A stretch of 63,265 nt of DNA. It comes from Planctomycetota bacterium (GTDB lineage Bacteria; Planctomycetota; SZUA-567; H5-PLA8). The position numbers and the translations under genes were made by a program. Numbering within the stretch: position 1 is the first letter of the stretch; the number at the start of each line of letters is the position of its first letter. The stretch lies in assembly GCA_023150555.1 (NCBI GenBank), contig JAKLKQ010000031.1, forward strand, positions 8,277 to 71,541, written 5' to 3'. Below, piece by piece: positions 9,800 to 18,583 of the stretch. Under the pieces are notes generated by a model, which had not been told where the DNA came from, made no database searches, and saw nothing but the letters and a program-made list of their open reading frames with translations.

Positions 9800-9828
9800 T
9801 TTGTACGCTACCAAGGGCCCATAATCAA
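9800..9828 (-). promoter_or_regulatory. Candidate promoter of the MCE/Mla operon
   Basis: On the minus strand TTGATT (9828-9823) and TACAAA (9805-9800) are separated by 17 bases, about 60 bases before the permease start. The fit to the sigma-70 consensus is moderate. Confidence 0.4.
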
Positions 9829-9885
9829 GCCTAGCAGGCAAACAATTACCCAACATGGTGCGTTAAATCGGGCGGGCTGAAGGGC

Positions 9886-10328
9886 CTACTTCTGGACCGC
9901 TCCGGGGGCCGGGGCCTTCAACTTTTTCAGCAGTGCCAGGGCTTCAATCAGGCGGAGGGGACCCAGGTTCACCTTTTCTTCATCTCTTGAAGAATCTCTT
10001 GCCAGTCCTTGTATTCAAAGCGGAGTTGACTGTTGTACTTTTCCACCTGTGGCGTGAGGAGATCGATAACCTTGAGCAGGACTGCCGTAGGCGGGTGGAG
10101 GCACTGGACCAGGATGCGCACGGTGTTGATCGAGGGGCGGCCGAATTCCTCTTCGAATTGTTCGGAGTTGATCGCTTCCAGGTAGTACTGGACCTTGGCC
10201 TGCAGTTCCGCCAAATGTTCTTTCGAGTCCTCAAATGGAGCTGTAAGGACCATGACCAGTTCGACATAGTTGTCGTCCTTGCAGCGGCCAAGGATGTCGA
10301 TCTTCTCGATTTCCGTGAACAGTTTCAT
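9886..10328 (-). CDS. Unrecognised small protein, probably interrupted by a frameshift
   Basis: The uninterrupted frame gives 119 residues (stop at 9969), starting at the ATG at 10328, which has GGAGGAAG upstream. The protein begins MKLFTEIEKIDILGRC and is acidic and soluble; I do not recognise it with confidence. At the A-run near 9974-9980 a -1 shift would let translation continue as KKVNLGPLRLIEALALLKKL and on to a TAG at 9886. That extension uses GC-rich third positions like a real coding region. The coordinates here include it. Either the assembly lacks one base in the A-run, or the gene is broken, or frameshifting occurs. It is not clearly linked to its neighbours. Confidence 0.6.
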
Positions 10329-10395
10329 GGTCGCTTCCTCCAAAACATTTTGCTGGCGGCAGGTGCCCCTTCGGCGACAGGCGGAAGGCTACGCC

Positions 10396-11322
10396 CTACT
10401 TCCCATCGTTCCAAGAGGCCTTCAACTTCTCCAGCGCTTCGGCCGCCTCCGTGTCACCGGCTTTCGCGGCCTTCGCGTACCAGCGTTCGGCCTCGGCCAA
10501 GTCCTTCTCGACGCCCCAGCCCTGCTCATAAAAGCGCCCGATGTTGAACTGCGCGGACGGCAGGCCCAATTCGGCGGACTTGCGGTACCAGGATAGGGCC
10601 TCGGCGTAATCCTGCTTCACCGACCAGCCGAAGCGGTACATCGAACCCACGTTCGCCATGGCGCGGGCATCGCCGGCGGCGGCGGCCTTCTTGAACCAGA
10701 AGAGCGCCTTTTGGTGGTTCTGCTTCACGCCGAAGCCTTCGCGGAAGCTCCAGCCTATATTGTTCATTGCGCCGGCGTGGCCTTGGGCCTGCGCTTTGAG
10801 AAAAAGTTCCATCGCGGTGAGGTCGTCCTGCCGCACGCCCCAGCCGTTGCGGTAGCACCAGCCCAGGTTGTTCTGGGCGTTGGCGTCGCCGAGTTCCGCG
10901 GCTTTGCGGAACCAGCCGGCCGCCTGGGGGTGGCTCTGCTTCACGCCCCGGCCCTGCTGGTAAATAAGGCCCAGTTCGTCCATCGAGGCGGCGTCGTCCT
11001 GGTCGGCCGCGCGGCGGTACCACTCGACGGCCTTGGCGTAGTCCTGCGGCACGCCGTCGCCGTCGCAGTAGCGTTCGGCCAGGCGGCGCTGCGCTTCGAC
11101 GTGGCCTTCCTGCGCTCCGGCGAGCAGCGCCTCGATGGTCAACTCGTTGACGTCGGTGGCTTTAGGCGTGGTCCTGTGCGCCTGCGCGGCCGGAGTCGCG
11201 GCTGCGGTGGCAGCGGGCGCCGAATCGCCTTCGGGCCCGGGTTCGCCGGCGGGCGAGGCGTCTTCGGGCCACGCAGCCGCGCTCAACAAGGCCAGGGCGA
11301 AGAGCATGGCTTTCGCGCGCAT
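10396..11322 (-). CDS. Secreted Sel1-repeat protein
   Basis: The protein has 308 residues. It starts at the ATG at 11322, which gives a signal peptide (MRAKAMLFALALLSAAAW); a longer reading from 11430 has no such N-terminus. After an Ala/Pro/Thr-rich linker come six 36-residue Sel1 repeats (GDANAQNNLGWCYRNGWGV-type) and a partial seventh. Sel1 repeats form alpha-solenoids that bind partner proteins; the partner here is unknown. The upstream Shine-Dalgarno site is weak. It is on the same strand as, but not closely spaced with, its neighbours. Confidence 0.9.
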   Translation of the reverse strand: MRAKAMLFALALLSAAAWPEDASPAGEPGPEGDSAPAATAAATPAAQAHRTTPKATDVNELTIEALLAGAQEGHVEAQRRLAERYCDGDGVPQDYAKAVEWYRRAADQDDAASMDELGLIYQQGRGVKQSHPQAAGWFRKAAELGDANAQNNLGWCYRNGWGVRQDDLTAMELFLKAQAQGHAGAMNNIGWSFREGFGVKQNHQKALFWFKKAAAAGDARAMANVGSMYRFGWSVKQDYAEALSWYRKSAELGLPSAQFNIGRFYEQGWGVEKDLAEAERWYAKAAKAGDTEAAEALEKLKASWNDGK

Positions 11323-11470
11323 AATGGGATCCGCAATGAAAAGGAAGTGCCCGGAGCACAGGATACCCCATGCTGGCGCCGAGCCCAAATCAATGTGCGA
11401 AGGTGCGTTGAGATAAGGACTTAGCGCCATGGTTCTGAGACCGAGGCGCTAAATCCCTTGAAACAGGAGC

Positions 11471-12664
11471 TTACTTGATCGACGCGAGCAGCTGTCGGGC
11501 TTCGGCTGCTGAATCCGCCGTGGGGTAGCTCTCGAGCAGCTTCTTAAGTGTGGCCTGCGCCTGTGGATAGCGCTTGTTCGTATAGTACGACTTGGCCATG
11601 CTGAGCAGGCTTCGTGCGGCCTTGTCGTTCTTCTCCTGTTCGAGCTTGGTCATCAGGTCCTTGTTTCCCTTCAACTCGCCGACCTTCTTGGCGGCCTCGG
11701 CGCCGGCCTTGGTGGCGGGGAAGTCGGCGGCGAGCTTCTCGTAGGCGGCCAGGGCCTCGGCGGAATTGCCCTGCTTGAGCACGGCCGCGGCCTCCTCGAG
11801 CAGCCCCGCGGCCTTGGCCTCGTCGTCCTTGGCCTGCTGAGCGGCCACGATGGCGGGGTCCTGGGCGAGCTTATCGGCGACGGTGCCGGCGGTTGCGGCG
11901 GTGGGCGTGCCTTGGTAGGCCTTGGCGATGCGCTGAGCCTCGCGGTACGCGGTGAGCGTGTCCTTGCCGATGGCGGCCTTGAGTTCCTCGGCGGCGAGTT
12001 TCTCGATCTCGTCCAACTTGGCCTTGGCGTCGAAGGTGCCCTTGATCTCGGTGACCTGCTTGCTGGCCGACGCGGCGGCGGCGTAATCCTTCTTGGCGTA
12101 GGCGGCTTCGGCTTCGAGCAGCAGGGCCTTGCCGCGCGCTTCGTCCTCCGGCTGCACCAGCACCGGCGGGGTCTCTTTCACCGCGTCGGCGACGGCCTCG
12201 TCGAGGCCGTTCATCGGATGGCCGCGCCAGACGACCTTCCCGCCGGGCGCGACGATGACCGCCGTGGGAATGCCGCGCACGCCATAGGTCCTGCCGCTGC
12301 CGCTGTCCGTGCCGACGGCGTAGGTCATCTTCATCTTGGTGACGAAGCTCGCGATATCGGCCGCGCCTTCGTCCGTAAGGCCGATCACGACGACGCCCTT
12401 GTCCTTGTACGCGTCGTGGAGCTTGACCAGGTGCGGAATGCTGACGCGGCAGGGCGGGCACCACGTGGCCCAGAACTCGACGACGACGATCTTGTCGCGC
12501 AGGGCCTCGAGCTTCAGCGGATCGCTGTTGATCCAGCCGGCCGCCATGATCTCGGGAGCCTCATCGCCGGGCCCGATCTCCTTGGCCGAGGCCGAGTTGG
12601 AACCGGCGAGCAGGGCCAGGGCGGCGAGCGCCGCGAGCGTCGAGAAGATTCTGCGGACCGTCAT
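11471..12664 (-). CDS. TlpA-like secreted thioredoxin with TPR-type C-terminus
   Basis: The 397-residue protein has a signal peptide (residues 1-27, ending near ASA) and a thioredoxin/redoxin domain with the active site WCPPC at residues 68-72. GIPTAVIVAPGG contains the cis-proline. From about residue 180 it is helical and Ala/Lys-rich with TPR-like repeats (ARSLLSMAKSYYTNKRYPQA). It is probably an extracytoplasmic thiol oxidoreductase, as in cytochrome c maturation or cell-envelope redox balance; the repeats may bind a partner. The ATG has AAGGAGG seven bases upstream. Confidence 0.9.
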   Translation of the reverse strand: MTVRRIFSTLAALAALALLAGSNSASAKEIGPGDEAPEIMAAGWINSDPLKLEALRDKIVVVEFWATWCPPCRVSIPHLVKLHDAYKDKGVVVIGLTDEGAADIASFVTKMKMTYAVGTDSGSGRTYGVRGIPTAVIVAPGGKVVWRGHPMNGLDEAVADAVKETPPVLVQPEDEARGKALLLEAEAAYAKKDYAAAASASKQVTEIKGTFDAKAKLDEIEKLAAEELKAAIGKDTLTAYREAQRIAKAYQGTPTAATAGTVADKLAQDPAIVAAQQAKDDEAKAAGLLEEAAAVLKQGNSAEALAAYEKLAADFPATKAGAEAAKKVGELKGNKDLMTKLEQEKNDKAARSLLSMAKSYYTNKRYPQAQATLKKLLESYPTADSAAEARQLLASIK

Positions 12665-13077
12665 AAAGGTGCCTCCTTGCGAGCTACTTTCGAGCGTGCG
12701 ATTCGAGAAAATCGCGGGCGCGACTGGTCTCGCCTACGGACCTTATTGCGAGAAAGACGTGCGTCCCTTTGCGCAAAACCAGGAAAGCCATAACTTGTTA
12801 TATTTAAATACTTATGACGGAATTCGCAAAATCTCGCGAGGTGCCGGGCGGGCTGGCATAGCTCGAATAAGCCTGTGCACCTTGCGAACCCACCGAATTT
12901 GCCCTACTTGGTGCATTCTCAGCATGTTTTTGTACCTTTATTGCACGGTGTGCAAATAGGATTTACGTGAACGATAAGGGGCTTCAGTCGTTCGGTTTTT
13001 ACATCCTTCTTACCCCACTTCGCACGCTCTTCCTGTAAAACCGGGAAGGGCGATACCACCAACCTAAGGAGCTTCCC
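12665..13077. other. Divergent intergenic region
   Basis: The 413 bases separate two divergent genes and must hold both promoters. The middle (12790-12830) is AT-rich. A hairpin TTGCAC-GGT-GTGCAA at 12941-12955, followed by AGGATTTACGTGAA, matches an element at 50178-50110 region of similar form (50178-50208). No gene is seen. Confidence 0.4.
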
Positions 13078-14880
13078 ATGCGAACGCCACGAATGACGTG
13101 CCTGCTGACGCTTTGCGTATGTCTGGCCGCAGGCCCGGGCCGGGCCGGCGAGGCCCCCGTCGAGCCCGGAAGACTATCGCTGGCCACCGAACGGGTCGTC
13201 GTCTTCAAGGACGGCTTCGCGCTCTTCGTCAAGAGGGCCAGCGGCACCGCCGACGCCGAAGGCCGCGTCTTCACCGAGCAGGTGCCCGACGGTGCAGTGC
13301 TGGGCACGTTCTGGGCCGCCACGGAGGACGGCAAGGCGCTGGGCATGCGCGCGGAATGGGTCGAGGACGATGCGGTGCGCGAGACCGAGACCGCCTGCAC
13401 CACCACCGTCGAACTGCTGCGCGCGAACACGGGCAAGGCCGTGACGCTGGGCCTGACGCGCGAGAAGGCCGCGGACCTGGTCGGCACGCTCGGCGAGGTC
13501 CTGGATCTGCCTCCCGAAGCCTGGGAACCGGACGATGCGGCCGAACTGCTCCGGCCGGTGCAGAACCTCAGCGGTTTCGTGCGCCCGAATCCCGCCCGCG
13601 CGGCCGGAACGGACGGCGCCGAACGCACGCGCGAACGCATCCCGCGCGGTGGGCAACTGGTCGTCGTCAAGACCGGGCAGGGCCAGGTGGTGCTGCCGGT
13701 CGCCGAAGTGCGCACGGTCTCCGGTGCGGACCTGGTCACGACGATGAAGCGCGTGGAAGACGTGCGCACGCGCACCAAGCGCCTCAGCTTCGACCTCGGC
13801 GCGGGCGCGGCCGGCAAGGCGGCTTCGGTGCGGGTGCTCTACTTTTCCGAAGGCGTGCGCTGGATCCCGACCTACCGCGTGGGCGGCGGCCTGGCGACCG
13901 ACGCGCAGATCGCGCTGCAGGGCGAAGTGCTGAACGAGGCCGAGGACTTCGACGCGCCGGTGGACCTGGTCGTCGGCGTGCCCAACTTCCGCTTCAAGCA
14001 GACGGTCTCGCCGCTGGCGCTGGAAGCCACGCTGCGGCAGGCCCTGGCCAGCGCCGCGCCCAACCTGATGACCCAGTCCTACAGCAACAGCTCGTTCGGA
14101 AACCGCGCCGGGGAACGCTTCGGCGCCGGGGACGGCGGCGCCGCGCTGGACCTCGCGCCCGAACTGGCCGCCGCGCAGGCGCAGGACCTGTTCGTGTACA
14201 AGGCCAAGCGCCTCGCGCTGAAGAAGGGGGCGCGCGCCACCGTGCCGCTGTGGGAGAACACCGTTCCGCTGCGCCACCTCTACACGATGGACGTGGTCAT
14301 CGTCCGGGACGGGCAGTCCGGCGGCGTGGTGCGCCAGGACCGCGACGGCAACGGCCCGGTCTCGCCGCTGAAGCTCGAGGAGAACAAGGTCTGGCACCAG
14401 TTCGAGCTGAGCAACGCCACCGCCGCGCCGTGGACCACCGGCGCCGCGCTGATCCTGCGCGAACACCTGCCGCTGGGCCAGGACCTGCTGACCTACACGC
14501 CCGCCGGCGGCCGGGCGCTGCTTCCGGTCACCGTGGCGGTGGACATGTGCGGGACGTACGCGGAAGAGGAACTCGCGCGCCGCGCCAACGCCAAGCAGTG
14601 GAACCACAACACGTACGCCGAAGTGCGCAAGCGGGCGGCGATCACCATCGCTAACCAGCGCGCAGAGGCCTCCCGCACGCGCGTGACGCTCTCGCTGGGC
14701 GGCCGCATCGAGAACGCTTCCGACGAGGGCAAGATCGTGGTGAACGATTTCCGCCACGCCGACTGGGGCGGGTCCGGCTACCGCGAGCTGAACAACCACA
14801 GCGACGTGAGCTGGGAGCTGGACCTGAAGCCGGGCGAGAAGAAGACCCTGACCGTGGAGTTCGCGATCTACGTGCCCTGA
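13078..14880 (+). CDS. Secreted DUF4139-like protein
   Basis: The protein has 600 residues with a signal peptide (about residues 1-23, MTCLLTLCVCLAAGPGRAG). The body is beta-rich. The segment VLYFSEGVRWIPTYRVGGG, followed by LQGEVLNEAEDFDAPVDLVV, is the pattern of DUF4139-type proteins, where a 'W.P.Y' motif precedes 'v.n.t.edw..v.l'. The function is unknown. The ATG has AAGGAG with good spacing. It is divergent from the thioredoxin gene and convergent with the next gene. Confidence 0.75.
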   Translation: MRTPRMTCLLTLCVCLAAGPGRAGEAPVEPGRLSLATERVVVFKDGFALFVKRASGTADAEGRVFTEQVPDGAVLGTFWAATEDGKALGMRAEWVEDDAVRETETACTTTVELLRANTGKAVTLGLTREKAADLVGTLGEVLDLPPEAWEPDDAAELLRPVQNLSGFVRPNPARAAGTDGAERTRERIPRGGQLVVVKTGQGQVVLPVAEVRTVSGADLVTTMKRVEDVRTRTKRLSFDLGAGAAGKAASVRVLYFSEGVRWIPTYRVGGGLATDAQIALQGEVLNEAEDFDAPVDLVVGVPNFRFKQTVSPLALEATLRQALASAAPNLMTQSYSNSSFGNRAGERFGAGDGGAALDLAPELAAAQAQDLFVYKAKRLALKKGARATVPLWENTVPLRHLYTMDVVIVRDGQSGGVVRQDRDGNGPVSPLKLEENKVWHQFELSNATAAPWTTGAALILREHLPLGQDLLTYTPAGGRALLPVTVAVDMCGTYAEEELARRANAKQWNHNTYAEVRKRAAITIANQRAEASRTRVTLSLGGRIENASDEGKIVVNDFRHADWGGSGYRELNNHSDVSWELDLKPGEKKTLTVEFAIYVP

Positions 14881-14965
14881 CGCCGCGAATAGCGGAGGAT
14901 GATCGAAGGGAGCGGCAATCCCGCCGAATCCGCCGAGCGCGAAGCCGCGCGGGAACCGCCGTCCC

Positions 14966-15538
14966 CTATTCCTTCTTCTCTTCCTTCTCCGCCGCCTCGA
15001 TCTTTTCTTCCGTCTTTTCCTCCGCCTTCTCGGCGGTGAGCTTGAGGCTGTCCACCGACTTGATCAACTCGGCCTTCTGCTTCTCCCAGGAGGAATCGAG
15101 CGCGACGGCCGTAGCCAGAAAGACGGCGTCGCCTTTCTTGATCGCCTTTGCATACCAGTGCAATTCCCTACCCTGAAAGCCTCCCTTGTATTCGTACACG
15201 ATCGCGTCCTTGCTGACGGTGCGCTTCAATACGGTCCACTTCATCGCCTCGAACTGCGAGACCGACAATTTGTCGTACGCCTCGAGGGTGTCCGCGTACG
15301 CCTGCTTCTGGATGCCTACGGTCGCGGCAAACTCATCCTCGGCGGGAAGGTGGAACGAGGCCACCTGAGCGGCGGGCGCTTGGCCGAACTTCGCGGCCGG
15401 GGGGGCCAGCGTGATCCCGAGTTCCGTGGACGTGAACTGCGTCTTCGGCTCGTTCTGCTCCTTCGGCTGGCTGGGCTCGGCGGCGTGCAGCGCCGTCGCC
15501 AAGAAGCCCGCCAGAAACATCGCGTGGATCGGTTTCAT
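14966..15538 (-). CDS. Secreted protein of unknown function, PsbP/DcrB-like outline
   Basis: This 190-residue protein has a signal peptide (MKPIHAMFLAGFLATALHA). The core begins FTSTELGITLAPPAAKF and ends with WEKQKAELIKSVDSLKL, which resembles the outline of the PsbP/DcrB fold; this is a weak assignment. The last 25 residues are nearly all Glu, Lys and Ala. The start at 15538 is chosen because it gives the signal peptide and has AAAGGGA upstream. Confidence 0.65.
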   Translation of the reverse strand: MKPIHAMFLAGFLATALHAAEPSQPKEQNEPKTQFTSTELGITLAPPAAKFGQAPAAQVASFHLPAEDEFAATVGIQKQAYADTLEAYDKLSVSQFEAMKWTVLKRTVSKDAIVYEYKGGFQGRELHWYAKAIKKGDAVFLATAVALDSSWEKQKAELIKSVDSLKLTAEKAEEKTEEKIEAAEKEEKKE

Positions 15539-15693
15539 GGGATCCCTTTCCCCGGTGGCTCCGGTGGCGATTCTGAATCTCCTCAACATCTATTCAGGCT
15601 AAGGGGTAAAAGCTACTGATAAACGACAAGTGCATATCCTGAACCCGATACCCGGCTCCTTAGAACGCTGTTTCCTGCTACTCCGCCGCGCGT

Positions 15694-18567
15694 TCAGTTT
15701 CCCAGGCACACCAGCGTGCCGTCGGCCAGAGCGATGTAAAGGCGACCGTGGGCCGCGGCCATGCCGTCGAGCACCGGAGGCGCGGCGAGCGGCGCCTCGA
15801 AGAACTTCTCGCCGCTGCCGGCCCGGACGCCCCACAGCACCGCGCCTTGGGGCTCGGCGACGTCCGGCGCGCCGGCCACGAAGAGCGCCTCGCCGGCCAG
15901 CACCAGCGCGTTCGCCTGAATGGGCAGCTTCACCGACCACGCATCGCTGCCGCGCTCTTCGCCCATGCGCGCGAAGAGCCGGTAGTCGCCGTTCGCCGGG
16001 CGCGTGTACGTCCGCTTGTTGTCGTCTGTGAGGGCGCTGATGCCAAAGGTCCGCTTCTCGTCGAAGACCAGCAGCTGGCCCCGGACCGGGCCCTTGATCC
16101 AGGCGGTGCGGTTGGCCCATACGTTGCCTATGAGCGGCGAGATGCCGCGCAGGGCGCCTTCGTCCGTCTTGTCGGAGAAGGCCTTGAAGGCGCCGTCCTT
16201 CGGATCCAGACGCGCGCTGTGCGCGAAGAGGTGCTTGCTTCCCTTGACCAGCATATCGGCCAGGGCGCCGTCCCGGAGGCGCTGTTCCCACACCGGTTCG
16301 CCGGTCTTCAGGTCCAGCGCGCAGGCGGCCAGGCCGCCGTCCAGGTTCCCGCTGCGGCCGGCGACCGCGAACACGATCCCGTTCTCGGCCAGCACGCCGC
16401 CGGCCACCGGCCAGGGCGAGGCCAGGCGGCCGAAGGCCACGATGCGCTGCGTCCCGGGCGCGGCGCGGTAGCGCCAGGCCAGCGCGCCGCTTTCGGCGTC
16501 GAGCGCGTAGATCCAGCCGTCCTCGCTGCCCAGCAGGCAGTAGCCGCCGTGGATCGCGGGCGGCGCGGCGATGCGCCCGCCGGCGATGAAACGCCACAAG
16601 GGCTTGCCGGTGCCGGCGTCGAGCGCGTGGAGCACGTGCTGGTCGATGGACGCAGCGAAGACCTTTCCGAGCGCCGCGACCGGCGGCGTCAAGGCGCCGC
16701 CTCCGGCGAGCGCCTGCTGCCACAGGACCTTGGCGGCAGGCTCGACCTTCGCCGCCGTGGCCGCGCCGCGCTGTACGTCGCGGCGGTAGCAGGGCCAGTC
16801 TTCGGGTCCGGCCTCGGACGCCTTCACCGCGCCATAGGCCTGGCCGCGCTGAAGCCGCGCCTGCGCGCCGCTGTCTTCCGGGACTGCCTTCGGCGCGAGC
16901 GCCATGATGCCGTAGAGCATCGGGTAGCAGACGCAGTCGGTGGGGAAGGTGTAGACCAGGCCGTTCGCCGGCACGACGCCGAAGCCGCACGCGGCGCGCG
17001 CGATTCTTGGATAGTCGACCGCGCCGTCGGCGGCGTTGAAGAAATGCACACGGCCGGTGATGAGGTAGCGCTCGGTGGCCTTCCCCGGCGCGCACTTGTC
17101 CTGAAACTTCGCGGGAAAGGATTTCGCGAGCTTTCCGCTGGCCGGATCCAGGCCGATCCACACGTCGGGCCGGGCGGGGGTCTCGTCGCCGACGTCGTGG
17201 GCCCAGACCAGCCCGCCGGAAAAGAAGACGTTTAATGGGCTGCCGCGGCCCGAGGCCGTGTACGCGTGCGTCCAGCGCTCCTTCCCGGTGGCCGTGTCGT
17301 AGCCGACCAGTTGGGCCGACGTGCCCATCACCAGCGTCTCGCCGATCAGCCCGGCCAGCGCGGCGCCCTTGGTCCAGCGCGGGTCGGTGACCGTCCATTG
17401 AGTCTTGCCGTCGTTCAGGCCCAGGCACACGATCTGGTTCGTGCGCGTGCCGTGGACGATCAGGCGCCCGCTGCCGGCCGCCATGCGGTTCTCGTAGCGC
17501 CCCGCCGTGGCCGCCCACAACTCGTTTCCGGAGACCTCGTCGAGGCACCGCACCTTGTTGCGTTCCAGCAGGAACAGGCGCTTGTCCAGGAGGATCACCT
17601 CGTCGGGGGCCGAGCCTTCGTAAGTCCGCAGGAGATCGCCGGTGGCCGCATCCAGCGCGACCAGCGGCCCGCGGCTGCGCAGGACCGCGTAGACGACCTC
17701 GCCCGAAGCGACCAGCGTGCGTTCGGTGGGCCCGTCGTCCCCCTTGACCGAGCCTTCGACCGGCTTCTGCCAGAGGATCTTCCCGTTGAAGGCCGCCCGC
17801 GCCGTAAGGATGAACTGCGGAGGCGACCCGAAGTACGGCCGGCCCTCGTCGTAGAGATAGAAGAATCGGCCGTTGGCGCTGGCGGCGCCCATCGGGCGGG
17901 TGTTGTGGTTGCGCGCCCGGCCCGGGCCGTCGATCCAGCGCAGGCTGCGCGCCGGGCCGATCCCAGCGTCGCGCGAGGTGGCCGTGCGCGCCGGCCCGTA
18001 GCGGTCATGGTTCCACTCGTCGATCTCCGGCGGAACGGGCTTGGCCAGGCGCGCCCAGCGCCCGCCGGCCTCCACGAACGTGAGCGCCCCGGCGGCGCCG
18101 GCGAAGCGCTTGGCCTCCGCTTCGCTCCACGCGTCCAGTTCCAGCATGGCCACGCCGCGCGGCGCGAGCACGCGGAGGACCTCTCCTATGGTAAGCCCCT
18201 CCGCCGCGCGTGCCGGCAGGCCTCCGACCGCCAGCAGGTCGACCAGGTTGTCCGCGTACGGCAGGTTTGCGCCGCGCGCCTGTTCCAAGCTGACGCGGCC
18301 CTGCAGGCCTTCGTCCAGCAGCCGGGCGCGAGCCGCGGCGATCTTCTCGCCGTCGCCGTCCAGTCCATGGACCAGGAAGCGTTCATCCCGGCCCCAGGCC
18401 GCGGCCATCCCCGCGTCGCCGCAGCCCAGATGCACCGCCAGCCCGCCGCGCACGCCGGCCGCCGCGCGAACGGCCTCTGCGCGCGCGCCGGCGTCCTCGG
18501 CTTGCGCCGCCCAAACGCTGGCCAGCGCCAGCAGGCAACCCACGAATACGATTCCGGCCCGTTGCAT
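15694..18567 (-). CDS. Secreted PQQ-like beta-propeller with N-terminal methyltransferase-like domain
   Basis: The protein has 957 residues. A signal peptide (residues 1-23) precedes a Rossmann methyltransferase-like segment with GGLAVHLGCGDAGMAAAW and, further on, EVLRVLAPRGVAMLELD. From about residue 195 follow many propeller blades of the form LVALDAATGDLLRTYEG and YALDAESGALAWRY. The start at 18567 has AGGGGG well spaced; an ATG 15 bases upstream is less likely. A methyltransferase-like domain behind a signal peptide is odd, since S-adenosylmethionine is not expected outside the cytoplasm, so the domain may be structural. It lies 16 bases after the regulator gene and is probably co-transcribed with it. 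Confidence 0.8.
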   Translation of the reverse strand: MQRAGIVFVGCLLALASVWAAQAEDAGARAEAVRAAAGVRGGLAVHLGCGDAGMAAAWGRDERFLVHGLDGDGEKIAAARARLLDEGLQGRVSLEQARGANLPYADNLVDLLAVGGLPARAAEGLTIGEVLRVLAPRGVAMLELDAWSEAEAKRFAGAAGALTFVEAGGRWARLAKPVPPEIDEWNHDRYGPARTATSRDAGIGPARSLRWIDGPGRARNHNTRPMGAASANGRFFYLYDEGRPYFGSPPQFILTARAAFNGKILWQKPVEGSVKGDDGPTERTLVASGEVVYAVLRSRGPLVALDAATGDLLRTYEGSAPDEVILLDKRLFLLERNKVRCLDEVSGNELWAATAGRYENRMAAGSGRLIVHGTRTNQIVCLGLNDGKTQWTVTDPRWTKGAALAGLIGETLVMGTSAQLVGYDTATGKERWTHAYTASGRGSPLNVFFSGGLVWAHDVGDETPARPDVWIGLDPASGKLAKSFPAKFQDKCAPGKATERYLITGRVHFFNAADGAVDYPRIARAACGFGVVPANGLVYTFPTDCVCYPMLYGIMALAPKAVPEDSGAQARLQRGQAYGAVKASEAGPEDWPCYRRDVQRGAATAAKVEPAAKVLWQQALAGGGALTPPVAALGKVFAASIDQHVLHALDAGTGKPLWRFIAGGRIAAPPAIHGGYCLLGSEDGWIYALDAESGALAWRYRAAPGTQRIVAFGRLASPWPVAGGVLAENGIVFAVAGRSGNLDGGLAACALDLKTGEPVWEQRLRDGALADMLVKGSKHLFAHSARLDPKDGAFKAFSDKTDEGALRGISPLIGNVWANRTAWIKGPVRGQLLVFDEKRTFGISALTDDNKRTYTRPANGDYRLFARMGEERGSDAWSVKLPIQANALVLAGEALFVAGAPDVAEPQGAVLWGVRAGSGEKFFEAPLAAPPVLDGMAAAHGRLYIALADGTLVCLGN

Positions 18568-18583
18568 GGCAGTCCCCCTCATT

